A stretch of 64,000 bases of DNA from Pedobacter helvus (GTDB taxonomy: Bacteria; Bacteroidota; Bacteroidia; Sphingobacteriales; Sphingobacteriaceae): positions 434,001-498,000 of the forward strand of contig NZ_SRMP01000004.1 of NCBI RefSeq assembly GCF_005925325.1. The letters are read 5' to 3'. The translations under genes were made by a program, and so were the position numbers. This document shows, one piece after another, positions 6,432 through 15,481 of this stretch; the stretch's first letter is position 1, and the number at the start of each line of letters is the position of its first letter. The notes below the pieces were generated by a model, which made no database searches, was not told the origin of the DNA, and was given only the letters and a program-made list of their open reading frames with translations.

Positions 6432-9090
6432 CCCTGGCATAAGATGGAAACCTTCGGTTCACATGCATGTGGATAAGATCCGAAAGCAGTTGTTTACTTT
6501 TATCCGGAGTGACCAGTGCAGCTATCTGCCGCCACAACGAGCGCTGCCCCTCTTCAGGAAAAGCCGTTAGATCTGGCGCAGCTAATGTACCCCATGATTG
6601 GTTGAGTAACTTGAACACCTCATTGTCCCAACCCATCTCCTGACTGAACCTTGCCGCCATACTTTCGAAGAAGTGACCCTGCTGCTCGCTTTCGATAAAA
6701 GCTATATTTACCATTCCCCAGATCCAGCCATAACAGCATGAAAGCCGTTGTTCCTCATCCATCGCCAGCTCTGCTATTGCCAACCTACTGTCTAGTCCAA
6801 AAAAACTTTCGACCAATTCCATAGTTAACCTACCATAACGTTGCCGTTCGGGCTTATAGGGCCGAACGACCGTATCCCTAACTCCATAGTTGCCCAACCA
6901 GCGGCCAATCTCTCCCATCAACCGCCATCTTATCGCCTCTTCTAGCCCAGCTTTCCATTTAATGCGCAGCCGGATATGTTTTTCAGGATCACTATAGAGA
7001 ATATAGAACCATTTTTCAATTAGTTGTTGATATTTTGATATTAAAGGTTTTACGAGTTCGTTCAAGACCAGCGGCTGGTGTTCCACTGCTGCATACAGCG
7101 ATATGTACAGCCACTCGCCACCAACTTCCCAAGCCCCGAAATCATTTGGACGTTCAAAGGAAACTACTGGCGAATAGACCTCGTCATCATGTTCCAACAC
7201 CAACTGTAGTTGATAGGAAAACCGCCTTCCCAGACTGTCTGCCATCCCTTTATCTCCACCACTCGCCCATTGTGAAACATATGCCGTATCCGATTCCCTA
7301 GCAAGACTGTCCCATAGTAGCTCCCGATCTGCCGCTTGTTCCAAGTCTATACAGAGGTATTGGTCTGCCCTACCAAATTTAATGTATCTGGAGACATTAG
7401 ATTGTGAAAGCCAAGTCTCTAACGCTGCTAATGATTTTCTTGCCAAGCTGGGTATCTTCCACCGTGCGGGCTGCAACATCAAGCTCCCAAACCTAAGGGC
7501 AGGATAATGATCCATCCCCGGAAAATATTGAGATAGATCTGGCAGGAATTGGTGCTGTAATCCTTGGTACTGCAGATCGGCCATTAAACGAAGCACTGGA
7601 TGGCTCGAACGCAGGGTGTTGTAGGCAGACGCCATCCTTGGTACCACCCGGCACTGATGAGATGCACTGTATAGCACAACCTCGCCACCCACTACGTTGA
7701 TAAAAATATCCGACAACTGCAACTGACAGGGATGCGTTGACCATCCCCCCAATGCCAGCTCCATATCATACAGTTGTGGGCGGCGGTTAATGTTATCCGT
7801 ACGCTCGCCAGTTTGATAGGCAATATCGAAAAACTTTACGCCGGGGTTTGCCTTTGCTTCTTGTCCTGCCAATTCCCTTGTAAATGCCCCGATGGCTTCA
7901 TTTACACTAAATCTTCCCAGTAGCGTTGTCGCACTTGGTCCACCTATATGCTCTATCACCCATTCACCATTGGCTGCTGGCTGTGCCAATACGCTAAGTG
8001 TATTAGGTAATGCTGCAGCGCCCAATTCATTACCCACAAATGCTTTTAGGTCTATCGCCGTTACACCGTCCATCATCCGTTCAAGTAAAAAACGATGTAT
8101 CTCGTCCCATACCACCTGCGAACTTTGTACATCCGGTTTTGGAAGTAAAGCAGCAACATCCATACTAACCGAATTCGATAATCCACCATAGCCCAAGCCT
8201 TGGCTAGGATCCAATACCAACGACAACGGCTGCCATTGGTTTTCATAGCGTTTAGTAAAATCCCTAGCAAAATTAGTCAGATCGGGAAGCGGTGGATTTG
8301 GAATATGCTTTCTAGCGAAAGCTACATAGCTCAACAGCTCCTTTTCCAGAATTCCATCTTGGAATCCATTTCTTGCATGACGAAAGGCAATAGCATAGGC
8401 ATCGGAACCAAGCTGGTCTGCTACGAATGCTACACCACCCAATCTTTCAAAATAATCTTGTCCGGTCAAGTTCGGAAAGTTCGTATTTACCAGCACCTGT
8501 AATTCAAGCAATTGCTTCAATAGCCCGCTATAGATGTCCCAGTCCTCTCCGGCAAAGTTTCTCAGTTCGCTAGTGGAGCGTACCTGTGCACAGAACCTTA
8601 GCAATCGGTCGAGCTCCGGAAAGCCTTCTAATGAGAAGAGCTCAGTCTGCCCTTCACTCGCTTGGAAAAAATAGTGCAGTCCATTAGCGGTATAGAGCGT
8701 CGATTGTATGTGCCATAAAAGATGCTCAGCCAATTCACCTTCGCTGAACTGGCGAGATAGCCCTTTCACTCTGCTCCAGTCAGGTAATCGTAGTACAGCA
8801 ATATCGTCGCTTAACGTCGCTCGTTCCCTTTCCCCGAGGGACCGAGGCATCAAACCTACTGTACAAAAATTTCCATAGGGAATTGGACGAAAACGGGCAC
8901 GATTAAAATACCTTTCCACGCTCAATCGCGTTCGTCGATCCAATGCCGCCAGCGACTTATCATTGATCTTTCCCAAAAGCGTTGGCGAAGCTTCACCTAT
9001 CAATACCTTCAATTGATTCCAATAGTCCTCCAGCCTACCCTCCCTAGGTAATGTAGAGACCCTGCAAATGCTATATTTCTTGATTTCCAT
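6343..9090 (-). CDS. LanB-type lantibiotic dehydratase (full length)
   Basis: 915 residues. The N-terminal ~620 residues match the class I lanthipeptide dehydratase fold, which glutamylates Ser/Thr from glutamyl-tRNA (RRTRLSVERYFNRARFRPIPYGNFC near residue 52, later FGRADQYL). The C-terminal ~270 residues form the SpaB_C/thiopeptide-type domain that eliminates glutamate (EWLYISLYAAVEHQPLV, WFYILYSDPEKHIRLRIKW, ending LIHMHVNRRFPS). The size fits a complete fused enzyme. Its likely substrates are the two small peptides at 4804 and 5058, downstream on the same strand beyond the kinase gene. No LanC cyclase, protease or ABC exporter is visible in the window. Confidence 0.9.
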   Translation of the reverse strand: MEIKKYSICRVSTLPREGRLEDYWNQLKVLIGEASPTLLGKINDKSLAALDRRTRLSVERYFNRARFRPIPYGNFCTVGLMPRSLGERERATLSDDIAVLRLPDWSRVKGLSRQFSEGELAEHLLWHIQSTLYTANGLHYFFQASEGQTELFSLEGFPELDRLLRFCAQVRSTSELRNFAGEDWDIYSGLLKQLLELQVLVNTNFPNLTGQDYFERLGGVAFVADQLGSDAYAIAFRHARNGFQDGILEKELLSYVAFARKHIPNPPLPDLTNFARDFTKRYENQWQPLSLVLDPSQGLGYGGLSNSVSMDVAALLPKPDVQSSQVVWDEIHRFLLERMMDGVTAIDLKAFVGNELGAAALPNTLSVLAQPAANGEWVIEHIGGPSATTLLGRFSVNEAIGAFTRELAGQEAKANPGVKFFDIAYQTGERTDNINRRPQLYDMELALGGWSTHPCQLQLSDIFINVVGGEVVLYSASHQCRVVPRMASAYNTLRSSHPVLRLMADLQYQGLQHQFLPDLSQYFPGMDHYPALRFGSLMLQPARWKIPSLARKSLAALETWLSQSNVSRYIKFGRADQYLCIDLEQAADRELLWDSLARESDTAYVSQWASGGDKGMADSLGRRFSYQLQLVLEHDDEVYSPVVSFERPNDFGAWEVGGEWLYISLYAAVEHQPLVLNELVKPLISKYQQLIEKWFYILYSDPEKHIRLRIKWKAGLEEAIRWRLMGEIGRWLGNYGVRDTVVRPYKPERQRYGRLTMELVESFFGLDSRLAIAELAMDEEQRLSCCYGWIWGMVNIAFIESEQQGHFFESMAARFSQEMGWDNEVFKLLNQSWGTLAAPDLTAFPEEGQRSLWRQIAALVTPDKSKQLLSDLIHMHVNRRFPSYARVREAQLYQYLLSYWKRVSRSVPKQSLAVR

Positions 9091-9581
9091 ACAGCAAAAC
9101 TAGAGCGACTGAGACACCTACAAAAATCTGGTAAACAGGAAGGTTGTAATACCATTTATCAAATTGATAGCGGTATTTCGCAAAGGAAAGCCGCTATTCC
9201 ATCAGTCGACAAGGCTATTTCCTATAACCAACTTTAGCGGATAAAGACACTCATAGCGCAGGTACCAAATGGCAGAAACATTCTTATAAGTTGTAGAAAC
9301 CCTATCAAAAAGAAAGGCAGGAATTCCCGAAGGATATTCCCGCCTCTAAATTAACGCTCTCAGCACAAATATACTTAAACATCACAGTTATACAAATCAT
9401 CCTCAATTTTTCTTTTCGAAACTATCATTTCTAAAATTTGATTGTATAGAACAGTTACAGATGTATAGGTTGCTTTAAACACAATAGGCATTTACAGCAC
9501 ACATCAATGTAGGTTGCGAAATATTACTGCATCCCATTTTATCACAAAAAAGGGCGGTAAAAATTTACCGCCCCAATATGC
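9091..9581. other. Intergenic region with a hairpin at 9315-9345
   Basis: The LanB promoter must lie here, but I find no copy of the 21-bp box. A 10-bp hairpin (9315-9324 with 9336-9345, AGGCAGGAAT/ATTCCCGCCT, one G-T pair) has no downstream T run on the + strand and a short one on the minus strand. No small frame resembling the two precursor peptides was found. Confidence 0.45.
9552..9573 (-). terminator. Rho-independent terminator of the S9 peptidase gene
   Basis: A perfect 10-bp stem (GGGCGGTAAA/TTTACCGCCC) with a two-base loop. On the minus strand it is followed by TTTTTT. It begins 9 bp after the stop of the peptidase gene. Confidence 0.88.
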
Positions 9582-12458
9582 TTAATTTTCAGCCTCTTCG
9601 AAAGCTCTCGTCTCTAAGTGTTTTTCCATATCTAAACGGTTTACACCTTTGCTCCACCATTCTGGAGCTTGTTTACCTTTCAACATGTAATCGAAATATT
9701 CCATCATACGAACTGCATAATCCTTACGGTTTGGCAATTTTGCAATACCGTGGTTTTCACCTTTGTAAGTGATCATTACCACTGGTTTGTTCAATCTTCT
9801 TAAACCATTATAGTATTCGATACCTTGGGTGAAATCTACCGCACCATCTTTATCGTTATGTAATAGCAATAAAGGGGTTTGCACTTTCTTGATATGATAA
9901 ACAGGAGAATTGCGAGCAAATGCATCCCAGTTATCCCAGTAGCCTGGCGTTAAACGACCTTGGCTAGCCTCGAAAATTGCCTGGTTGGTACCACCGCTAT
10001 TCCAATAAATTAAACTGTACATACTGATCATGTTAGTTAATGGAGCACCAGCAGCAGCAGCTTTGAAGATATTGGTTTGTGTAATGAGGAATGAAGTTTG
10101 ATACCCTCCCCATGAGTGGCCATGGATAGCTACGTTCTTCTCGTCTACGATACCTGTCGCAATTGCCGCCTTTACCGCTGGCACCACGCAAGCCACAGCA
10201 GACATTCCAGGATCATTCAGCTTGTACTTGATATCAGGCATCAATACAGCATAACCATTACTTAGGTACATTGCCGCATTGAAACCGCCACCAGGGAAAC
10301 TTGGCATGCTATAGTTATTTAAGCCATCTGTTAGGCGTTCGTAGATATAGGTGATGGTTGGGTAAGCTTTCCCCTTTTCATAATTTGCCGGAAGATATAA
10401 TGCCGCTTGCAGGGTGTCACCATGCGCACTTACATAATCAATTAATTTTGAACCAGCGGTCCAAGCATATTTAGCTTGATCTGGCGTATTGGCGTTTACT
10501 GCACGTGCTTGGGTTAAATCACTAGTTGCGCTGCTATAAATTACCGGCGATTGTAAGTTGTTGCTTTTGCTATAGGTAAATACTTTCGCGTTTTCGGCCT
10601 TGGTTAGCATGCTGTAGGCATTGGCATCAGCAAATAAAACATTGATTTTTGATTTACCTGCTGGCAGATAGCCAATTCCCATATCTTTGGTTTTAGCATT
10701 GAAAACTGCGAAGTATTGATCTTTACTTAAATCAGTTCCTTTTTCGTCTACATAAAGACGATGTCTGCCTGCAACTGCTGTTTTTTTGCTTTTCCAGTTA
10801 TCTGTTAAAGCGGTAACTGATTTTCCATCTGCGGAAATTTTCCAAAGATCATAATTGTCCATGATTAAGGCATATTTAGAATCCGCAGACCAACCATAGT
10901 TGTTAGTGGCGGGCTTGTTTACGTTATGATCATCCAGCTCATCCACAAACGAAGCCTTGATATTGCCTGTTAAATTTGCTTTTTGGTTGTTTTCAAAATT
11001 GATGCTGTAGAAAACGCCATCAACATAGTAACTGGCGATTTTACCATTAGGAGCTACATTTAAACGACCGCCATTGGTGGCATACATTTTCTCGAATAAG
11101 AGTTTTTTGCTGCCAGATTTAAGATCAATTAGATAGATGTCGGTGTAGCTTTGTCCGTCTAAATTACCCATCAGCTCATATTTACTGTTATCGTAGCCGA
11201 TAGCGTAAAGTTGCTTTGGCGCAACCATTACCGAACGCATCACGCTATCTGCCAATTGAGTGAATTTTTTATCCGCTACGCGATAAGAACTTACATAACT
11301 GAAGTTTTTATCTCTCATTTCTTGGGTTTGCTGCGCAGATTGCAAGCGTCTATCTTGCCAGTTCCAAATGATCATATCTGGTTTTTCGATATCATCTTTT
11401 TTAGCTTCTGGTGTAGGTGCTGGTTTAACTTTGGCTTTTGCCGCACTATCCAACTTTACATCAGCTTTCGCTTTGTCTTTCGCAATAGTATCTGCTTTTT
11501 TATCTTCTTTTTTTGTCAAAGTGTTAATGCCGAAGAATAAAGTGCTTTGATCATCTGACCAATATGGTGTGGCATTGGTGTTGATCCCCATTCCTTTAGT
11601 GAAATTCGCATCATCAATACCATTATAAACCACTTTTGCTGTTAGGTCTCCGTTGATTTTATTGATCCCGATAATGCTCAATACCTCATCTTTGTATTTT
11701 TCATTTTTGTTGGATTTTAACAAAGCAAAGGCATTTCCTTCTTCATTCCAGTTGATGCTTTTATAAACCGCTTTGTCATTATCTAAAGCAGTAATGGCAC
11801 CAGTTTTCATATCTCTTAAGAAAAGACCATTTCCGTTTTGGCCATTCGCATCAACCGTATATGCTAGTTTATCTCCAGCTTTGTTAAAAGCATATTCGCC
11901 AACGTTACCCAAATTAAAGCTTTTTTTGCTTGCCAAGTGATACAACAAAACATCGGTTCCTTTGGCGGCATCTTTATCTTTCGGAGCAGTTTCCAAAGGT
12001 GCAAACTGGATAGCAATCCAGTCGGCTGCATCGCCCGCAAATGCGAAACTTCTCACTCTCTCGAAAGTGGTTTGTTTATTATCGGCCAATGAAACAACGG
12101 TCAGCTTGTCGTAAAGTGGCTTCATTGTTTTTTTAGCGGCTTTCACTTCTGCATCTTTAGCTGAAACTTTAAAAGCTGCGTACTTTGAATTTTTAGAGAA
12201 GGTAGCCATGTTTGGCGTGGCTCCTATCGGGTAGCTGTAGCTTAAGGTATCAAATGTTTTTTTGATGATCAGCTTCAAGTCGCCCTCAGTTGGCCCGGTT
12301 GCCCAGGCAGTCCATCCACCGTCAGCAGAAAGAGCACTGCCTCGGTTGTAATTCCATTTGGAGACATCTTTCCAGGTTAGGGCAGGTTTTACCTGTGCGG
12401 TGGTGGTGTGTGCAACCAAACAACCGAGCAAGCTTAGCGCTAAAGTTATTTTCTTCAT
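9582..12458 (-). CDS. Secreted S9 family peptidase (prolyl oligopeptidase fold)
   Basis: 958 residues. Signal peptide MKKITLALSLLGCLVAHTTTAQ. A long beta-propeller-like region (residues ~25-660) is followed by the alpha/beta-hydrolase peptidase domain. The catalytic triad is readable: Ser ~782 in GHSWGGY, Asp ~871 in HNDKDGAVD and His ~903 in GENHG. The family cuts short peptides, often after Pro or removing dipeptides, and here would act in the periplasm or at the cell surface. An unusual Lys/Ala/Asp-rich low-complexity insert sits within the propeller (residues ~315-357, KKEDKKADTIAKDKAKAD..). The gene is monocistronic, with its own promoter-like element and terminator. Its position after LanB does not by itself prove a role in peptide maturation. 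Confidence 0.88.
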   Translation of the reverse strand: MKKITLALSLLGCLVAHTTTAQVKPALTWKDVSKWNYNRGSALSADGGWTAWATGPTEGDLKLIIKKTFDTLSYSYPIGATPNMATFSKNSKYAAFKVSAKDAEVKAAKKTMKPLYDKLTVVSLADNKQTTFERVRSFAFAGDAADWIAIQFAPLETAPKDKDAAKGTDVLLYHLASKKSFNLGNVGEYAFNKAGDKLAYTVDANGQNGNGLFLRDMKTGAITALDNDKAVYKSINWNEEGNAFALLKSNKNEKYKDEVLSIIGINKINGDLTAKVVYNGIDDANFTKGMGINTNATPYWSDDQSTLFFGINTLTKKEDKKADTIAKDKAKADVKLDSAAKAKVKPAPTPEAKKDDIEKPDMIIWNWQDRRLQSAQQTQEMRDKNFSYVSSYRVADKKFTQLADSVMRSVMVAPKQLYAIGYDNSKYELMGNLDGQSYTDIYLIDLKSGSKKLLFEKMYATNGGRLNVAPNGKIASYYVDGVFYSINFENNQKANLTGNIKASFVDELDDHNVNKPATNNYGWSADSKYALIMDNYDLWKISADGKSVTALTDNWKSKKTAVAGRHRLYVDEKGTDLSKDQYFAVFNAKTKDMGIGYLPAGKSKINVLFADANAYSMLTKAENAKVFTYSKSNNLQSPVIYSSATSDLTQARAVNANTPDQAKYAWTAGSKLIDYVSAHGDTLQAALYLPANYEKGKAYPTITYIYERLTDGLNNYSMPSFPGGGFNAAMYLSNGYAVLMPDIKYKLNDPGMSAVACVVPAVKAAIATGIVDEKNVAIHGHSWGGYQTSFLITQTNIFKAAAAGAPLTNMISMYSLIYWNSGGTNQAIFEASQGRLTPGYWDNWDAFARNSPVYHIKKVQTPLLLLHNDKDGAVDFTQGIEYYNGLRRLNKPVVMITYKGENHGIAKLPNRKDYAVRMMEYFDYMLKGKQAPEWWSKGVNRLDMEKHLETRAFEEAEN

Positions 12459-12478
12459 AATTTTTAATTTGTTCTATA

Positions 12479-12486
12479 CAAATGTA
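12479..12486 (-). promoter_or_regulatory. Bacteroidota -7 element before the S9 peptidase
   Basis: Minus-strand TACATTTG matches the Bacteroidota sigma-A -7 consensus TAnnTTTG exactly and lies 20 bp before the start codon. No clear TTG -33 element is present at the usual distance. Confidence 0.45.
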
Positions 12487-12753
12487 ATTGATTAATTGAA
12501 CTAAGTTGAATTTTAATGCAACAATGTGTCGTTACAACTAAACTCGTGGCTTAAATAGCTCGAACCAAAAATCGTAAGCTAAGTACATACACACCAAGCA
12601 AGCTAATTATAGCCAACTCAAGGCAAAAAAAAAGCGGCGAAATTTGGTTTAGAGTTGCGAACAAATGATCAAAATATATCAACTGTATTGAGAAGATTTA
12701 CCATACAAATAATCAGGCTTTTGCGGGTAAGTAAATGACGGATCGAATTGCTG

Positions 12754-15390
12754 TTAATTTGACTCTAGCCAACATTTGGCCTCTTCTATGCTATGGAAAA
12801 AGCGGACATTGGCCTTACCATCTGATACATCGACACTTTTTTGGGCTGCTAACTGCGCAAAGATGCTCGGAGAGAATACCCATGCAAAATCCTTAAGACC
12901 AGCTTCAATCATCATCGGGAACCAGACCTTCCCGGCCCAATCCGATGCCTCAGACCAATTGCCGAGAACCTCTCTGTTGTCGTTAAGTACCTGCTTCAAT
13001 CCCGATGACCTGAGCACGTCTAGCATCTGGAGCCCGCCATTCTGTACACTTTCAAAATTCTGGTATCCCGTCCAATTCACTTCCAGCCATCCCTTCTCAT
13101 CGTTACAATGAATACTGAGGTATTCGTCATGGTAGGTCAATTGGTCGGCAACCGCATTTTTTACGAGCAATGTTTCCCCAAAAGGAATACGGATATAGAC
13201 CGTAGTACCTACGCCAAGCTCACTTTCTATCCAAAATGTCCCTTGATGTGCCTTAATGATTTCTGAGGAGATGAAAAGTCCAAGGCCTAAACCACCAAAG
13301 CGCTCCGCAGCATTATCCGATCGGTAATAACGGTCAAAAAGCTTTTCAAGCTCTCCACTGTCGATACCTATCCCCTGATCTGCTACAGAAATGATTACAC
13401 CTTCCTGTTCCACCTTGAACGAAACCTGTACCAAATTCGCATTTGGAGAGTATTTTACTGCGTTGCTCAATAAGTTAGTGATGACCTGTTCCATCCTGAA
13501 ACGGTCGGCATAGATGTTGACCCCTTCATTTTCATTTAAGATGATCTGGTGGCTGTTTACACTAAGCTGAAGATTGTCGCAGCACTCCTGCAATAGCTCG
13601 TTGAGGCTGAAAACGGATTTATTGAACTGGAGTTTACCAGCATTGATTTTACTGACATCTAGTAGGTCGTTGATCAGCCTTTCCAGTTTAGCGGTAGCTA
13701 CGTCTACCTTTTGTAGATAAGATTTGGCTTTTTCAAGATCACCAGCCCTAGCTAAAAGTTGGTTAAATGCCTTTATGCTAGTTAAAGGAGTCTTCAATTC
13801 ATGCGAAGCGACAGAAATAAATTCGTCACGTTGCTCTTGTCCTTTCTTTTGCAGGTCGATATTGGTATTGGACCCTATCCATAAAGCCACTTTACCGTTT
13901 TCAATAATAGGGACAGCCCGCCCCAAATGCCAAAGGTACCTGCCATCTGCCATTTTAAGCCTGAACTGAACATGGTATTCCGAACCACTGCTAAGGGAAT
14001 ACTTCCAAGCCTCGGTCGACTCCTTCAAGTCTTCAGGATGGATATAAGATTGCCAACCAGGGCCGAAGGGAGCATCAGGATCTAGTGCAAAATCACGGAT
14101 GACTACACCGTTGACATAATCGATCTTGCCATCGGCAGTTGCCGTCCATACCTGTTGCGGGAGGGTATCCAACAGGCTCGATAGGCGAAGTTTTTCCTTC
14201 CTGCTGATGGTGATGTCCCTAAAGATAACCAACAATCTGCTCTCGGCTGCTTTATCGAACCTTTCGGGAATGATTTGAAAGGAATAGTAATAGCGGCTAT
14301 GCTGCATACCCACTTCCAATTCTCCTGCGATATTTTTTCTTTCACGAAGTGCCTGTTCCAGTTCACTGCGGATCCGTTTGCTCAAAGCCAAAGCATCGAA
14401 ATCGGCAAACTGTGGAAGTTTACTGATATCCTGATTGGTATAGATACAATTCAGTTCTTCATCGAAACGCATAATGATATCGGGAAGGCTTTCTGCCAAG
14501 GTCTTATACTCTGTTTCGCTGGCTTTTAGTTCACGGAAAATACTTGCCATGGGCTTTTCAAAAGCCATCTGCACGTTGGCTTTATAGATCAGGAAAAAGG
14601 AGACCAGTTTACCATAATGTCCCCATTCGTTCAACGGCCCAAAGTTAGAGGTATAGGTAGCAAAGCAGGACTCGCTCAAGATGGCAAATATGATTGAACC
14701 GGCCAGAAGCTGATAGGTTCTTTGTTCGAAATTAGCCCGCTTCTTATGTAGCAAGATCAAGCTAACCAGCAATAACAAGATGATCAGATACTCGCCTACC
14801 ACCTTGAAAAGTGTTTGCCCCTTTCCAGGTATAAAACAAACTGGAAATACCTGCCAGACTAAAATGCTCGCCGTTATAAGCACTGACACCACAAAATACA
14901 AAAGAAAAAGGAGTTCTGTATTGATCTTACGCTTACGGCCAATCATTAAAAAACCACCTAAAAAAATCATCGCCTCCATACCTCGTGTAGCTACCCAGAA
15001 CTGGTTGGCCGGATAACCAGGCACAGGAAGCATATTCATCCCGTGAAAGCTCAAGGTATGTAATAGATCCAGCGCTCCAATGAACAGATAAGCAATACCC
15101 ACCACATGCAGGTATTTATTATCCTGCATTTTTCTGGAGTTCCAGGCCACAATAAACACCGCAAAGGCGATAACAATAGAAAAAAGCTCGACCAATGTAT
15201 GGAAAAGCATGTAGCCGTGTTTTTTGCTGTAAACAAAAATAAGAACCAAACAGCTGATGCCAAATGCGGTTCGGTAGTATCGGTCGAGAAAAGAAGTGAA
15301 GTGTCGCAATATATATTGATCTAACGACAAATATATAGTTTTAGGATGGTTATGGAAATCACCATTGTTACAATTAAAACATTGACTCAA
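12754..15390 (-). CDS. MASE3-PAS-PAS sensor histidine kinase with C-terminal STAS-like domain
   Basis: 878 residues. Residues ~40-275 hold about seven hydrophobic helices with the MASE3 signature (LFHTLVELFSIVIAFAVF, YLFIGALDLLHTLSF). Two PAS domains follow (~290-395 and ~400-512). The HisKA motif ASHELKTP has its phospho-acceptor at about His530, followed by a complete HATPase domain (NLLSNAVKYSPN, DQGIGI, GGLGLGLFIS). Residues ~760-878 add a domain of the SpoIIAA/STAS-like kind (GLKDFAWVFSPSIFAQLAAQ, VRFFHSIEEAKCWLES), usually seen as a separate small protein. No response regulator is adjacent, so it is an orphan kinase. Confidence 0.88.
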   Translation of the reverse strand: MSQCFNCNNGDFHNHPKTIYLSLDQYILRHFTSFLDRYYRTAFGISCLVLIFVYSKKHGYMLFHTLVELFSIVIAFAVFIVAWNSRKMQDNKYLHVVGIAYLFIGALDLLHTLSFHGMNMLPVPGYPANQFWVATRGMEAMIFLGGFLMIGRKRKINTELLFLLYFVVSVLITASILVWQVFPVCFIPGKGQTLFKVVGEYLIILLLLVSLILLHKKRANFEQRTYQLLAGSIIFAILSESCFATYTSNFGPLNEWGHYGKLVSFFLIYKANVQMAFEKPMASIFRELKASETEYKTLAESLPDIIMRFDEELNCIYTNQDISKLPQFADFDALALSKRIRSELEQALRERKNIAGELEVGMQHSRYYYSFQIIPERFDKAAESRLLVIFRDITISRKEKLRLSSLLDTLPQQVWTATADGKIDYVNGVVIRDFALDPDAPFGPGWQSYIHPEDLKESTEAWKYSLSSGSEYHVQFRLKMADGRYLWHLGRAVPIIENGKVALWIGSNTNIDLQKKGQEQRDEFISVASHELKTPLTSIKAFNQLLARAGDLEKAKSYLQKVDVATAKLERLINDLLDVSKINAGKLQFNKSVFSLNELLQECCDNLQLSVNSHQIILNENEGVNIYADRFRMEQVITNLLSNAVKYSPNANLVQVSFKVEQEGVIISVADQGIGIDSGELEKLFDRYYRSDNAAERFGGLGLGLFISSEIIKAHQGTFWIESELGVGTTVYIRIPFGETLLVKNAVADQLTYHDEYLSIHCNDEKGWLEVNWTGYQNFESVQNGGLQMLDVLRSSGLKQVLNDNREVLGNWSEASDWAGKVWFPMMIEAGLKDFAWVFSPSIFAQLAAQKSVDVSDGKANVRFFHSIEEAKCWLESN

Positions 15391-15415
15391 ATAAATAGGA
15401 CAACGTCTATGCGCA

Positions 15416-15459
15416 AATAATAAAGGGAAATAGTACCGGCCCTATTTCCCTTTATTATT
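15416..15459. terminator. Strong bidirectional hairpin terminator
   Basis: A perfect 18-bp stem (15416-15433 with 15442-15459) and an 8-base loop; the outer arm ends are A/T rich and supply U tracts in either direction. It lies 22 bp past the stop of the FAD oxidoreductase gene and ends that minus-strand operon. Confidence 0.85.
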
Positions 15460-15481
15460 TTTCTAAAAATTTTTCGATACG

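Noticed and set aside
9582..12458. S9 peptidase as the leader protease of the RiPP locus
   Set aside because: It has its own promoter-like element and terminator and a normal secreted S9 design; adjacency alone is not enough.
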